Positions 11,255 through 19,682 of a DNA stretch of 64,000 nucleotides are shown here, one piece after another. This DNA is from Billgrantia tianxiuensis (GTDB lineage: Bacteria > Pseudomonadota > Gammaproteobacteria > Pseudomonadales > Halomonadaceae). The notes under the pieces are model-generated. The model made no database searches, was not told the origin of the DNA, and saw only the letters and a program-made list of their open reading frames with translations. Position 1 is the stretch's first letter, and each line of letters starts with the position of its first letter. The position numbers and the translations under genes are program-made. Location of the stretch: positions 4,278,001 through 4,342,000 of the forward strand of contig NZ_CP035042.1 in assembly GCF_009834345.1 (NCBI RefSeq). The letters run 5' to 3'.

Positions 11255-12703
11255 ATGAGCCTGCGAGTCATCCTGCGCATCCTCGGTCTACTGCTGATGA
11301 TGTTCAGTCTGACCATGCTGCCCCCGATCCTGATCTCGCTGCTGTTCGGCGACGAGCAGTGGCAGGCGTTCACCATCGCCATCCTGATCACCGTGCTGAC
11401 CGGCCTGGTGATCTATCTGCCCAACCGCAACGCCCACAAGGAGTTGCGCATTCGCGACGGCTTCCTCATCGCCGCGCTGTTCTGGAGCGTCCTGGGCCTG
11501 TTCGGTTCGCTGCCGCTGATGTTGACCGGCGATGCCGCGCTGGCTCCCACCGATGCGGTATTCGAATCGTTCTCGGGGCTGACCACCACCGGCGCCACCG
11601 TGATCACCGGCATCGACTTCCTGCCCGAGTCGGTACTCTACTACCGCCAGCAGCTGCAGTGGCTCGGCGGCATGGGGATCGTGGTGCTGGCAGTGGCCAT
11701 CCTGCCGACGCTGGGGGTCGGCGGCATGGCGCTCTATCGCACCGAGATCCCGGGACCGCTGAAGGACTCCAAGCTGACCCCGCGCATCACCGAAACGGCC
11801 AAGGCGCTGTGGTACATCTATGCGGCGCTGACACTGACTTGCTTCCTGGCCTACATGGTCGCCGGCATGAACTGGTTCGATGCTCTCGGGCACAGTTTTT
11901 CCACCGTCGCCATCGGTGGTTTTTCCACCTACGACGCCAGCATCGGCCACTTCGACAGCGCCCTGATCGAGCTGATCTGCGTCTTCTTCCTGATCATCTC
12001 GGCCATGAGTTTCAGCCTTCACTTCCTGGCCTGGCGCGGCAGGCAACTCGGCCACTACCTGCACGACCCCGAGGCACGTTTCCTGCTGATCTTCCTCGCC
12101 GGGCTCGTCGTCATCGCCGTGGTCTCGCTATGGCTGACCGGTACCCACGACACCGAGTTCGGTCTACGCCATGGGCTATTTCAGGCGGTCTCGATCGCCA
12201 CCACCGCCGGCTTCGGCGTGGACGACTTCTCGGCCTGGCCAGGGGCGCTGCCCTTCCTGCTGTTCATGGCCGCGTTCGTCGGGGGCTGCTCCGGCTCCAC
12301 CGGTGGCGGCATGAAAGTGATCCGTATCATCCTGATCATAAAGCAGGGCATGCGCGAGGTAATGCGCCTCATCCACCCCAGCGCGGTGATCGCGGTGAAG
12401 GTGGGCAAGATGAGCGTACCCGACGGCATCGCCCAGGCGGTATGGGGCTTCTTCTCGGCCTACCTGATGCTGTTCTTCCTGATGCTGGTGGGCGTCATGG
12501 CCACCGGTGTCGACCAGGTCACCGCCTGGTCGACGGTCGCCTCCTGCCTGAACAACCTGGGCCCCGCCCTGGGTGAAGCGGCCGCCCACTACGGTGACCT
12601 GCCCGCCGCGGCCAAATGGATCCTGGTGGTGGCGATGCTGCTCGGCCGTCTGGAGATCTTCACCGTGCTGGTACTGTTTACGCCTGCCTTCTGGCGCAAG
12701 TAG
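11255..12703 (+). CDS. trkH: Trk potassium channel membrane subunit
   Basis: This 482-residue polytopic membrane protein has the four-fold repeated membrane-pore-membrane plan of the Trk/Ktr/HKT superfamily. Filter-like loops include SGLTTTGATVITG, STVAIGGFSTYDASIG, TTAGFGVDDF and ASCLNNLGPALGE, each with a glycine expected to line the ion path. It forms the channel gated by TrkA, encoded immediately upstream. The start MSLRVILRILGLLLMMF follows a purine-rich stretch. An inverted repeat lies just after the stop. Confidence 0.96.
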   Translation: MSLRVILRILGLLLMMFSLTMLPPILISLLFGDEQWQAFTIAILITVLTGLVIYLPNRNAHKELRIRDGFLIAALFWSVLGLFGSLPLMLTGDAALAPTDAVFESFSGLTTTGATVITGIDFLPESVLYYRQQLQWLGGMGIVVLAVAILPTLGVGGMALYRTEIPGPLKDSKLTPRITETAKALWYIYAALTLTCFLAYMVAGMNWFDALGHSFSTVAIGGFSTYDASIGHFDSALIELICVFFLIISAMSFSLHFLAWRGRQLGHYLHDPEARFLLIFLAGLVVIAVVSLWLTGTHDTEFGLRHGLFQAVSIATTAGFGVDDFSAWPGALPFLLFMAAFVGGCSGSTGGGMKVIRIILIIKQGMREVMRLIHPSAVIAVKVGKMSVPDGIAQAVWGFFSAYLMLFFLMLVGVMATGVDQVTAWSTVASCLNNLGPALGEAAAHYGDLPAAAKWILVVAMLLGRLEIFTVLVLFTPAFWRK

Positions 12704-12709
12704 TGGAAG

Positions 12710-12764
12710 CCACGGTAAAGCGCTGACGAACGCTTCGGGTTTGGCCCGTCAGCGGGCTTCGTGG
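12710..12764 (+). terminator. Nested inverted repeat after trkH
   Basis: Inner arms CGCTGACG (12721-12728) and CGTCAGCG (12747-12754) are perfect, and outer arms CCACG and CGTGG can extend the structure. There is no clear T tract. It may act as a terminator or transcript stabiliser for trkAH. Confidence 0.4.
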
Positions 12765-12801
12765 ATAATCGAACTCTTCACTCCTTGCGACCCGAGCGTT
12801 C

Positions 12802-14046
12802 ATGACCGACTCCCAGGATTCCGTGACCGACCCCCGCCAGGAAGGCGCCTTCAGCGGCCCCCATCGCGTCGTCGAGGTGGGCGGCAGCCGCTATACCCTG
12901 CTGGGCACCGCACATGTCTCTGCCGAAAGCGCCGAAGACGTGCGCCGGATGATTCGCTCCGGTGAATTCGATGCCGTCGCCATCGAGCTGTGCGATGCGC
13001 GCCACCACAACCTCAGCAACCCGGACGCCCTGGCCCAGCAGGACCTGTTCGAGATCTTCCGCCAGGGCAAGGCCGGCATGGTTGCCGCCAACCTGGCGCT
13101 GGGCGCCTTCCAGCAGCGCGTCGCCGAGCAGTCCGGCATCGAACCGGGGGCCGAGATGCGTGCCGCCCTGGAGGAAGCGCGGGCACACGAGCTGCCGCTG
13201 CTGCTGATCGACCGCGACGTGGGCGTCACGCTCAAGCGTATCTACCGCAACGTGCCGTGGTGGCAGCGTATGTCGCTGTTCACCGGCCTGCTCGGCAGCG
13301 TGATGTCGCGCCAGGAGATCAAGCCCGAAGAGATCGAGCGACTCAAGGAAGGGGACGTGCTGGAATCGACCTTCAGCGAGTTCGCCGCCGAATCGGAAGC
13401 GCTCTATGTCCCGCTGATCTCGGAACGCGATCGCTACATGGTGTTGCGTCTGGCGGAGCAGGCGCCTCCCGGGCGCTACCGCAACGTGCTGGTAGTGATC
13501 GGTGCCGGGCACATGAAGGGTATGGTCGAGCACTTCGACGCCCCCCTGCCCGCCGAGCCGGAAGTGGAACGTCGAGCCCTGGAAGCCACGCCGCCACCCT
13601 CGAAACTGTGGCGCGCCCTGCCATGGCTGATCACGGCACTGGTGTTGACCGGGTTCGCCATTGGCTTCTCGCGCAACACCGAACTCGGTTGGCAACTGGT
13701 CGCAGAGTGGTTTCTGATCAACGGTGTGCTCTCGGGGCTCGCCACACTGATCGCCCTGGCCCACCCGGTCACCGTCGTGGCCACCATGTTCGCCGCACCG
13801 CTGACCTCGCTCAACCCCACCATCGGCGCCGGCTTCGTGGCCGCCGGGGTCGAACTATGGATGCGCAAACCCAAGGTGCAGGATTTCTCGATGCTGCGCC
13901 ACGATGTCACCGAGCTGAAGGGCTGGTGGCGCAACCGCGTCTCGCGCACGCTGCTGGTGTTCCTGTTCGCTACCCTGGGTTCCGCCGCCGGCACTTGGGT
14001 GGCAGGCTTCCGCATCGCCGGAGCATTGTTGGGGAGCGGAGGCTAG
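12802..14046 (+). CDS. TraB/PrgY-family membrane protein
   Basis: The 414-residue protein carries the TraB domain: a first motif LLGTAHVSAESAEDVRR near residue 33, then VAIELCDARH near residue 60, and a later VVIGAGHMKGM near residue 233. The rest, from about residue 270, holds several hydrophobic segments. The family includes PrgY, which lowers pheromone activity in Enterococcus, and is structurally related to the TIKI/EreA peptidase group. No function is established for the chromosomal proteobacterial copies. The stop codon overlaps the convergent HTH gene in the palindrome CTAG at 14043-14046. Confidence 0.88.
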   Translation: MTDSQDSVTDPRQEGAFSGPHRVVEVGGSRYTLLGTAHVSAESAEDVRRMIRSGEFDAVAIELCDARHHNLSNPDALAQQDLFEIFRQGKAGMVAANLALGAFQQRVAEQSGIEPGAEMRAALEEARAHELPLLLIDRDVGVTLKRIYRNVPWWQRMSLFTGLLGSVMSRQEIKPEEIERLKEGDVLESTFSEFAAESEALYVPLISERDRYMVLRLAEQAPPGRYRNVLVVIGAGHMKGMVEHFDAPLPAEPEVERRALEATPPPSKLWRALPWLITALVLTGFAIGFSRNTELGWQLVAEWFLINGVLSGLATLIALAHPVTVVATMFAAPLTSLNPTIGAGFVAAGVELWMRKPKVQDFSMLRHDVTELKGWWRNRVSRTLLVFLFATLGSAAGTWVAGFRIAGALLGSGG

Positions 14047-14492
14047 CCGCCTCCTTCCTCGTCGCGCTTCACCGCATAGCTGGCCCGGCGCTCTTCCGAG
14101 TCGCTCCGTTCCGCGAGGGAGAACGCTTCGATGATCTGGGCCACCACCTTGCGCTGTTCCACCGGCAGGGCCAGGTAGCGCCGCAGCACGCGGCGCTCTT
14201 CGGCGCTGATCGGCATCTCCCAATCACCGCGCGTCTCGCCTATCCGGCTCTTGCCGTCATCGCCAAAGCGCAACGCCTGCGGCTCGACTCCCAGCCATTC
14301 AGCCAGCACCTGTAATTTTTCCTGCTGAGGCAGGGTCTCGCCGCATAGCCAACGCCGTACACCCTGCAGCGTGACGGGCTTTCCCCAGTAGCGCAGGTTG
14401 AATTCGCGCTCCAGCACGGCTGGCCGCGGCTCGTAGCCGGCAGCGCGCATGGCGGCGGCTAACCGTTCGGCAAACGCAATCTTCTCATTCAT
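14043..14492 (-). CDS. XRE-type helix-turn-helix transcriptional regulator
   Basis: The 149-residue protein has an N-terminal helix-turn-helix resembling those of Cro/CI-type and cyanate-type regulators. The region FNLRYWGKPVTLQGVRRWL with LPQQEKLQVLAEWLGV would hold the DNA-binding helices. The C-terminal part is charged and has no recognised ligand-binding domain. The upstream region to the diguanylate cyclase gene contains repeated TTTAAAC/GTTTAC-like motifs near 14526-14566 that could be operators. The target genes are unknown, but the divergently transcribed diguanylate cyclase is one candidate. The gene is convergent with the TraB-family gene, with shared stop bases. Confidence 0.8.
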   Translation of the reverse strand: MNEKIAFAERLAAAMRAAGYEPRPAVLEREFNLRYWGKPVTLQGVRRWLCGETLPQQEKLQVLAEWLGVEPQALRFGDDGKSRIGETRGDWEMPISAEERRVLRRYLALPVEQRKVVAQIIEAFSLAERSDSEERRASYAVKRDEEGGG

Positions 14493-14678
14493 CGGCCAAA
14501 TGTGCCGCGCGCGCCATCTCCACAGTTAAACCTCAGGTTGCTTTTAAACGACAACAAATGGTTTACTTTCTTCACGTCAGGGTACCCTCTGGACCATGCC
14601 GACCGTCCGGATGACATGGCACGCAACAGGAGGGACGGCAGCCAACCTTGGCTGCCGTAACACACAACAGGAAATCCC

Positions 14679-16111
14679 ATGCCGGACTCGCTTGATAAGG
14701 AACTCGATGCGAGCGTCTGCCCGACGGTGCCGCCCACTGGCGCCGCGGTACAGCCGCATGGCTGTCTCATTGCTTTCGACAACAACTGGCAGGGCGTGTG
14801 CCTGGCCAGCAGCAACCTGCCCCGTTTCTTCGGACTATCCCCACCGAGGCGCTTGGCCGTTCGCCCGAACAGGTGCTGGGCGCCGATACCGTAACGGCCC
14901 TGGCCCGGGCATTGGCCAGGGGATCGCCCGGTATCACGGCCCTCTTCGGGCGCGGGAACGGCACCTCGCAGCGGCTCTATCTCTCTCTCCACGCGACAGG
15001 GCGACACGTGATCCTGGAAGTCGAGCCGCAGCAGGAGGAGGCAGGCCACGACCTGCCGGGGCTCGGCTACACATGGGGAACGCGCATCGCCCGTGCCAGC
15101 AGCACAAGTGAGCTCTACGCCCAGCTCCTGCAGGCTCTCCAGGTGTTGACCGGCTTCGAATCCTGCACCCTGCTTGGCCACGACAACGACGGCCGCGACC
15201 CGCACCTGGAGCAACAGGGTATTCCCATCGAATCCTTTCCCTGCACCGTGGATCGCAGTGCCCGCGTACCGCTCATGCTGATCGATGGCCAGGCGAAGCC
15301 AGCCGAGCTGGTCGGTTCGCCCGGCTCGCTTCCCGACCTGTCCGGCTGCCCGCTATGTTTGCCGCCGCCGAAGCTGCGCGACTGGCTGAGCGGCCGGCAG
15401 GCCCGTGCGGCGCTCATCCTAGATTTGTATGAGGCCACCCCGGGGCGCAGCCTGGTGGTATGTCGGGATCGCCAGCCGCGTCATCTGGCACCGCCCTTGC
15501 GACACCTGCTGCTTCAGCTCACCCAGGTGGCCACGCTACGCCGGGCGCTGCTGCACGAAAAGCAGCAGACCCAGCACCGTTACCGCCTGCTGCATGAGCG
15601 CAACACCCGGCTTCAACGGCTCGCCTACACCGACCCGCTGACGCAGGTGGCCAATCGTCACCGTATCGAACAGGTGCTCGAGACCGAGCTGGCGGCGGCC
15701 AGTCGGAATGGCAGCCCCTTGGCAGTATTGCTGTTCGACGTCGATCGCTTCAAATCGATCAACGATGCCTATGGGCATGAGGTAGGCGATCGGGTACTGC
15801 ATCGAGTAGCCCAGGAGGCCCAGTCACATCTGCGCAACAGCGATTATCTCGGGCGCTGGGGCGGCGAAGAATTCATTGCCGTGGTGCCCGGCTGCGATCT
15901 AACCCAGGCACAGGAATTGGCCTGGCGCGTGTGTCGCGCCCTTGCCCAGAGCCCTATCGAGCCCGTGGGTCAGGTTACCGCCAGCTTCGGTGTCGCTGCT
16001 TGCCAGTCCGGCGATAGCTGCAGGCGGCTGGTACGGCGTGCCGACCTGGCGATGTATCGGGCCAAGCGGGCGGGACGCGCCTGCGTGCGAACGCCGGAGA
16101 TCGGTGCCTAG
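14679..16111 (+). CDS. Phytochrome-like diguanylate cyclase (PAS2-GAF-GGDEF; frame broken once)
   Basis: A diguanylate cyclase with a sensor region like bacteriophytochromes. The N-terminal part has a cysteine followed by VQPHGCLIAFD, the PAS2-like start. A frame break at about 14838-14842, cured by one C, joins it to TEALGRSPEQVLG and a GAF-like region. The GGDEF domain (from about FDVDRFKSINDAYGHEVGD to the C-terminus) has the active-site sequence RWGGEEF, so c-di-GMP synthesis is likely. By eye, the chromophore-contacting histidine of true phytochromes (SPxHLxYL) aligns with a lysine in PPPKLRDWL. Light sensing is therefore doubtful. The repaired length is 477 residues. Confidence 0.85.
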
Positions 16112-16117
16112 CAGCCA

Positions 16118-16948
16118 TCATTGCCCACGATATGACAGCAGTCGACGCATCGCCGGCGTCGGCTGCTCGATCTTCTCGTAGCGCCGGCTGGCGGCATAGC
16201 TGACGTTGAAGGCATCGAAATAGTCGTCCAGCACCTGGGCCGCTGCGGCATCGCCACTCTGGCGCAGCAGTTCGGCGGCAACCTCGGCGGTGCACAGATG
16301 GGCTCGGGAGGCCGGCTTGCGCAACTGGTAGCGAGTCAGCCGCGAGGTGGCCAGCGGCAGCACCGGTAGCCGGTCGAGGTAGGGGCTCTTGCGAAAGATG
16401 CGTCGCGCCTGACGCCAGGTGCCGTCGAGCAGGATGAATACCGGCGTCTTGCCGCTGGCCTTGGCCTCGCCGACGGCGCCCATTCCCACCACGCGGTCGG
16501 CATAGTCGGGCTGGTCGTCGGGAAAGATCACGAAAGGGGAGAAGCACGGGTCGTCGAGCAGCGCCAGCAGGCGCTCGTCCGGCGTCGTGCGATACCAGGT
16601 GAAGACCTCGGTTTCCGGCAGCACGTCACGGATCAGACGTCCGGTATTGGTCGGCTTGAGGTGCTCGAGCGGATGCGTGATCAGCCAAACCCGCGACTCG
16701 CTCCCGGCGTTGACTCGATAGGGACAAAGACAGTTGAGCACCGGAAGGTTACAGCCGAGGCAGCGCTCGGTGAAACTGCCGCGCGCCTTGAACTCACGCC
16801 GCGGCGGGCGTGGATGACCTGTACCGGGGTCACGAACGAGGCCGGTAGCGGGGTCATGAGAAAGCCCGGGAGCGGGCTCCTGACCCAATCCGGCGGTGGA
16901 GTCACGCTCGGCAAGGTCGGCCTGGCCAGTCTCATCCAACATCATCAC
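16118..16948 (-). CDS. DTW-domain tRNA-uridine aminocarboxypropyltransferase
   Basis: DTW-domain enzymes add the acp group of S-adenosylmethionine to uridines of tRNA (TapT/TuaA-type). After a low-complexity leader of about 55 residues rich in the pattern DPxTG/EPAPG, a cysteine cluster RCLGCNLPVLNCLCP would bind metal. The catalytic-domain signature follows in LLDGTWRQARRIFRKS, and LPLATSRLTRYQLRKP is also visible. At 276 residues it is longer than E. coli YfiP because of the leader, so translation might start later. The start overlaps the Sir2 gene stop (ATGA), pointing to one transcript. Confidence 0.85.
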   Translation of the reverse strand: MMMLDETGQADLAERDSTAGLGQEPAPGLSHDPATGLVRDPGTGHPRPPRREFKARGSFTERCLGCNLPVLNCLCPYRVNAGSESRVWLITHPLEHLKPTNTGRLIRDVLPETEVFTWYRTTPDERLLALLDDPCFSPFVIFPDDQPDYADRVVGMGAVGEAKASGKTPVFILLDGTWRQARRIFRKSPYLDRLPVLPLATSRLTRYQLRKPASRAHLCTAEVAAELLRQSGDAAAAQVLDDYFDAFNVSYAASRRYEKIEQPTPAMRRLLSYRGQ

Positions 16949-17724
16949 GTATCCAGGGGCGGCGGGAGCGGCATTCTAGCATCCTGACGCTCATCCCAGC
17001 AGGGTTTCCGGCACCCACAGCCTCCCTCGCGCTGCCAATGGCGCACCAGTGCCGGCACGCCCTTGCCGGCGGGCTGGCTGATGCGGGTCACGCCGGGCGG
17101 TGCCAGTGTCTCGGCCTCAGGGTCGACCAGCACGCTGGGCGCATCCAGCGGCGTGTGTTCGAGCAGCGAGGCCGCGGGCATCACGGCCAGCGATGTGCCC
17201 ACTACCAACAGCAGATCGGCCTCGGCGACGAGCGCACAAGCTTCGCCGAAGTAAGGCACGCTCTCGCCGAACCACACCACGTCGGGGCGCAGTTGGCTGC
17301 CCTTGTCGCAGATGTCGCCCAGCTCGATCCCACCGCGCGGCAGCGGATACTGCATGCGGGCATCCACCGTGGAGCGCGCCTTCAGGATTTCGCCGTGCAG
17401 GTGCAGCACGCTACGCGAGCCGGCGCGCTCGTGCAGGTCGTCGATGTTCTGGGTAATGATGCTGACCCGAAAGCCCTGCCGCTCGAGATCCGCCAGGGCC
17501 TTGTGCGCGGCGTTGGGGCGTGCCCGACGCACCTGCTCACGGCGCAGGTTGTAGAAGTTCAATACACGAGCGGGATCGCGGCGCCAGGCCTCGGGCGTGG
17601 CGACCTCCTCGATGGGGTGCTCGGCCCATAGGCCATTGCCGGCACGAAAGGTCTGGATGCCGCTCTCGGCACTGATGCCCGAGCCGCTGAAGACCACCAG
17701 ATGAGGCCGCCTGTCGTCAGCCAT
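16945..17724 (-). CDS. Sir2-family NAD-dependent protein deacylase lacking the zinc-cysteine set
   Basis: Sirtuins remove acyl groups from lysines, consuming NAD. Visible motifs are FSGSGISAESGIQTFR (NAD loop), ITQNIDDLHERAGS, the catalytic histidine in LHLHGEI, and VVWFGESVPYF. The zinc-binding region normally carries two CxxC pairs. Here the stretch ARSTVDARMQYPLPRGG has none, and only a single cysteine follows, so structural zinc is probably absent. The start MADDRRPHL at 17724 is preferred: AGGAGG sits just before it, inside a possible longer frame from 17736. It is translationally coupled to the DTW-domain gene. Confidence 0.87.
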   Translation of the reverse strand: MADDRRPHLVVFSGSGISAESGIQTFRAGNGLWAEHPIEEVATPEAWRRDPARVLNFYNLRREQVRRARPNAAHKALADLERQGFRVSIITQNIDDLHERAGSRSVLHLHGEILKARSTVDARMQYPLPRGGIELGDICDKGSQLRPDVVWFGESVPYFGEACALVAEADLLLVVGTSLAVMPAASLLEHTPLDAPSVLVDPEAETLAPPGVTRISQPAGKGVPALVRHWQREGGCGCRKPCWDERQDARMPLPPPLDT

Positions 17725-17756
17725 GAGCCTCCTCATGTCGTTGAAATGCGCTCGGC

Positions 17757-19502
17757 CTAATAGACCAGGCCGTTCCCCTCGCTGGCGCTGAAGCGCTGCT
17801 TGTTGCGATAGGGGTAGACGTCGATCACTCGCCCATCGCGGATTGCCTGCTGCACGCTCTTCCAGTAGTCGGCGTCGAACAGCTCGGGGTGGAGCTGATA
17901 GAAGAGCTTGCGCAGCTTGAGGTCGGCGAACAGAAAGGGTCCGAACTCCTCGGGGAAAATATCATTCGGCCCCACCGAGTACCAAGGCTCGCCGGACAGC
18001 TCCTGCTCCGGGTACATCGGCTCGGGGATGTGGCGGAAGTTGCATTCGGTGAGGTAGCACACCTCATCGTAGTCGTAGAAGATCACCCGGCCATGGCGGG
18101 TGACGCCGAAGTTCTTCAGCAGCATGTCGCCGGGAAAGATGTTGGCCGCCGCCATCTGCTTGATGGCGTTGCCGTAGTCCTTGAGCACCGCCTGGGTCTC
18201 TTCCTCACCGCACCGCTCCAGATAGAGGTTGAGCGGCGTCATCATGCGCTCGGTGTAGCAGTGCTTGATGATCACCTTGTCGCCCCTGAGCTGCACGGTG
18301 GAGGGCGCCACCTCGAGCAGGTGCTCGAGGCACTCCGGGGCAAAGTGGTCCTTGCGTGCGATGAAGTTGGAGAATTCCTGGGTATCGGCCATGCGTCCGA
18401 CCCGGTCGTGGCGCTTCACCAGCCGGTACTTCTCGCGCACCGTGTCGTGGGTCATCTCCTTGGAGGGGTCGAAGCGGTCCTTGATGATCTTGAACACGGT
18501 GCGAAACGAGGGCAGCACGAACACCGCCATGACCATGCCGCGCACCCCCGGGGCGATGATGAACTGGTCCTCGCGCTTGGCCACCTGGCGATTGAGGGCG
18601 CGGAAGAACTCGGTCTTGCCGTGCTTGAAGAAGCCGATCGCCGAATAGAGTTCGCCCTCCGGCTTGTCGGGCATGAGCTGCTGCAGGTAGTCGACGAACT
18701 CACCCGGCACCTGGACTTCGACCTGAAAGTAGGCGCGGGTAAAGGAGAAGATGATCGATACCTCGTCCGACTCGATCAGCACGGTATCCAGGTGCAGCCC
18801 CTCGCCCTGCTCGTGCAGGATCGGCAGCACCAGCGGCACCTGGGCGCCGTCGCCGTGAATCCGCCCCACCAGGTAGGCGCCCTTGTTGCGATAGAACACG
18901 CTCTTGAGCAGCTCGACCTCGGCATCCGGCGCATCGAGGATCGTTCGGGGCAGGTGATCGCGCAGAAATTCACCGCCCAGGCGCACGTCCCTCTCCAGAT
19001 CCTCGAAGGGGGTCTCGAACGGCGCCTCGGCCAGTGCCCAACGAATCGCCTCGTTCCAGTCGCCCCTGACGCGCAGGCGACGACACGGCTCCAGCCCCGA
19101 GTGGTGAGCCGCCGCATCCCGCGAGCTGTAGACGAACATCCAGTCGTTGCGGATGTGGCGGTGGTGAAAGATCGAGCAGAACAGCGAATTGAAGTAGGTC
19201 TCGGCGAGTTCGTAGTCAAGCCGTTCGCTGATCAACTCGGCGTAGTGATTGCGGGCCTCGCGCCAGCACTCGCAGTGGGTCAGGTCGTCCTCGTCCAGGG
19301 CCCGCTTCAGCCGTCCCAGGGTCTCGCCGACCTTCTCCTCGTAGAGGTTGATGCGTTCGGCCGAGGCCTGCTGAGCCTCGCGCCAGGCGGCGTCGCGAAA
19401 ACGCCGGCTGGCATCGGCGGTGATCTCCTTGAAGCGGGTACGGTACTCGTCGAAGCCGTGCAGGATGGTGGCGGCGAGGCGATAGGCAGGCGAATGCTTC
19501 AT
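17757..19502 (-). CDS. aceK: Isocitrate dehydrogenase kinase/phosphatase
   Basis: AceK phosphorylates and dephosphorylates isocitrate dehydrogenase, setting carbon flow between the TCA cycle and the glyoxylate shunt. The 581-residue length is standard. The kinase-like half contains the ATP-loop region APGVRGMVMAVFVLPSF, KIIKDRFDPSKE, and the catalytic segment DMLLKNFGVTRHGRVIFYDYDEV. The start MKHSPAYRLAATILHGFDEY fits family N-termini. The longer frame upstream overlaps the regulatory region of the next gene. No aceA or aceB is in the window. Confidence 0.97.
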   Translation of the reverse strand: MKHSPAYRLAATILHGFDEYRTRFKEITADASRRFRDAAWREAQQASAERINLYEEKVGETLGRLKRALDEDDLTHCECWREARNHYAELISERLDYELAETYFNSLFCSIFHHRHIRNDWMFVYSSRDAAAHHSGLEPCRRLRVRGDWNEAIRWALAEAPFETPFEDLERDVRLGGEFLRDHLPRTILDAPDAEVELLKSVFYRNKGAYLVGRIHGDGAQVPLVLPILHEQGEGLHLDTVLIESDEVSIIFSFTRAYFQVEVQVPGEFVDYLQQLMPDKPEGELYSAIGFFKHGKTEFFRALNRQVAKREDQFIIAPGVRGMVMAVFVLPSFRTVFKIIKDRFDPSKEMTHDTVREKYRLVKRHDRVGRMADTQEFSNFIARKDHFAPECLEHLLEVAPSTVQLRGDKVIIKHCYTERMMTPLNLYLERCGEEETQAVLKDYGNAIKQMAAANIFPGDMLLKNFGVTRHGRVIFYDYDEVCYLTECNFRHIPEPMYPEQELSGEPWYSVGPNDIFPEEFGPFLFADLKLRKLFYQLHPELFDADYWKSVQQAIRDGRVIDVYPYRNKQRFSASEGNGLVY

Positions 19503-19595
19503 GGCAGACTCCGGGCAGCGTAGGCCACCAGCTTCACCAATTCTCGCCGGCCGCGCGAGGCGACCATGGTGGGGCATGCTGTAGTGCGGCGACAC

Positions 19596-19635
19596 CCGTC
19601 ATCCTTTCATCATTGTTCTGTCGTCGGGCCGTCAT
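19596..19635 (+). promoter_or_regulatory. Putative PhoB box array upstream of the glycosyltransferase-PAP2 pair
   Basis: Four 7-base units lie exactly 11 bp apart: CCGTCAT (19596), TCATCAT (19607), CTGTCGT (19618) and CCGTCAT (19629). PhoB boxes are direct repeats of a CTGTCAT-like 7-mer separated by 4 bp, giving the same 11-bp period. The last unit ends 47 bp before the glycosyltransferase ATG, and the orientation faces that gene. Two further arrays with the same geometry occur downstream. The assignment to PhoB is by pattern only. Confidence 0.72.
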
Positions 19636-19682
19636 TCACGACTGCCACTCTCGCCTACAAGCACTCAGGCAGCGAGAATGTC

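Noticed and set aside
17889..19523. Long open frame (544 codons) antisense to aceK
   Set aside because: It mirrors aceK in a high-GC region, has no recognisable domain, and lacks a ribosome-binding site.
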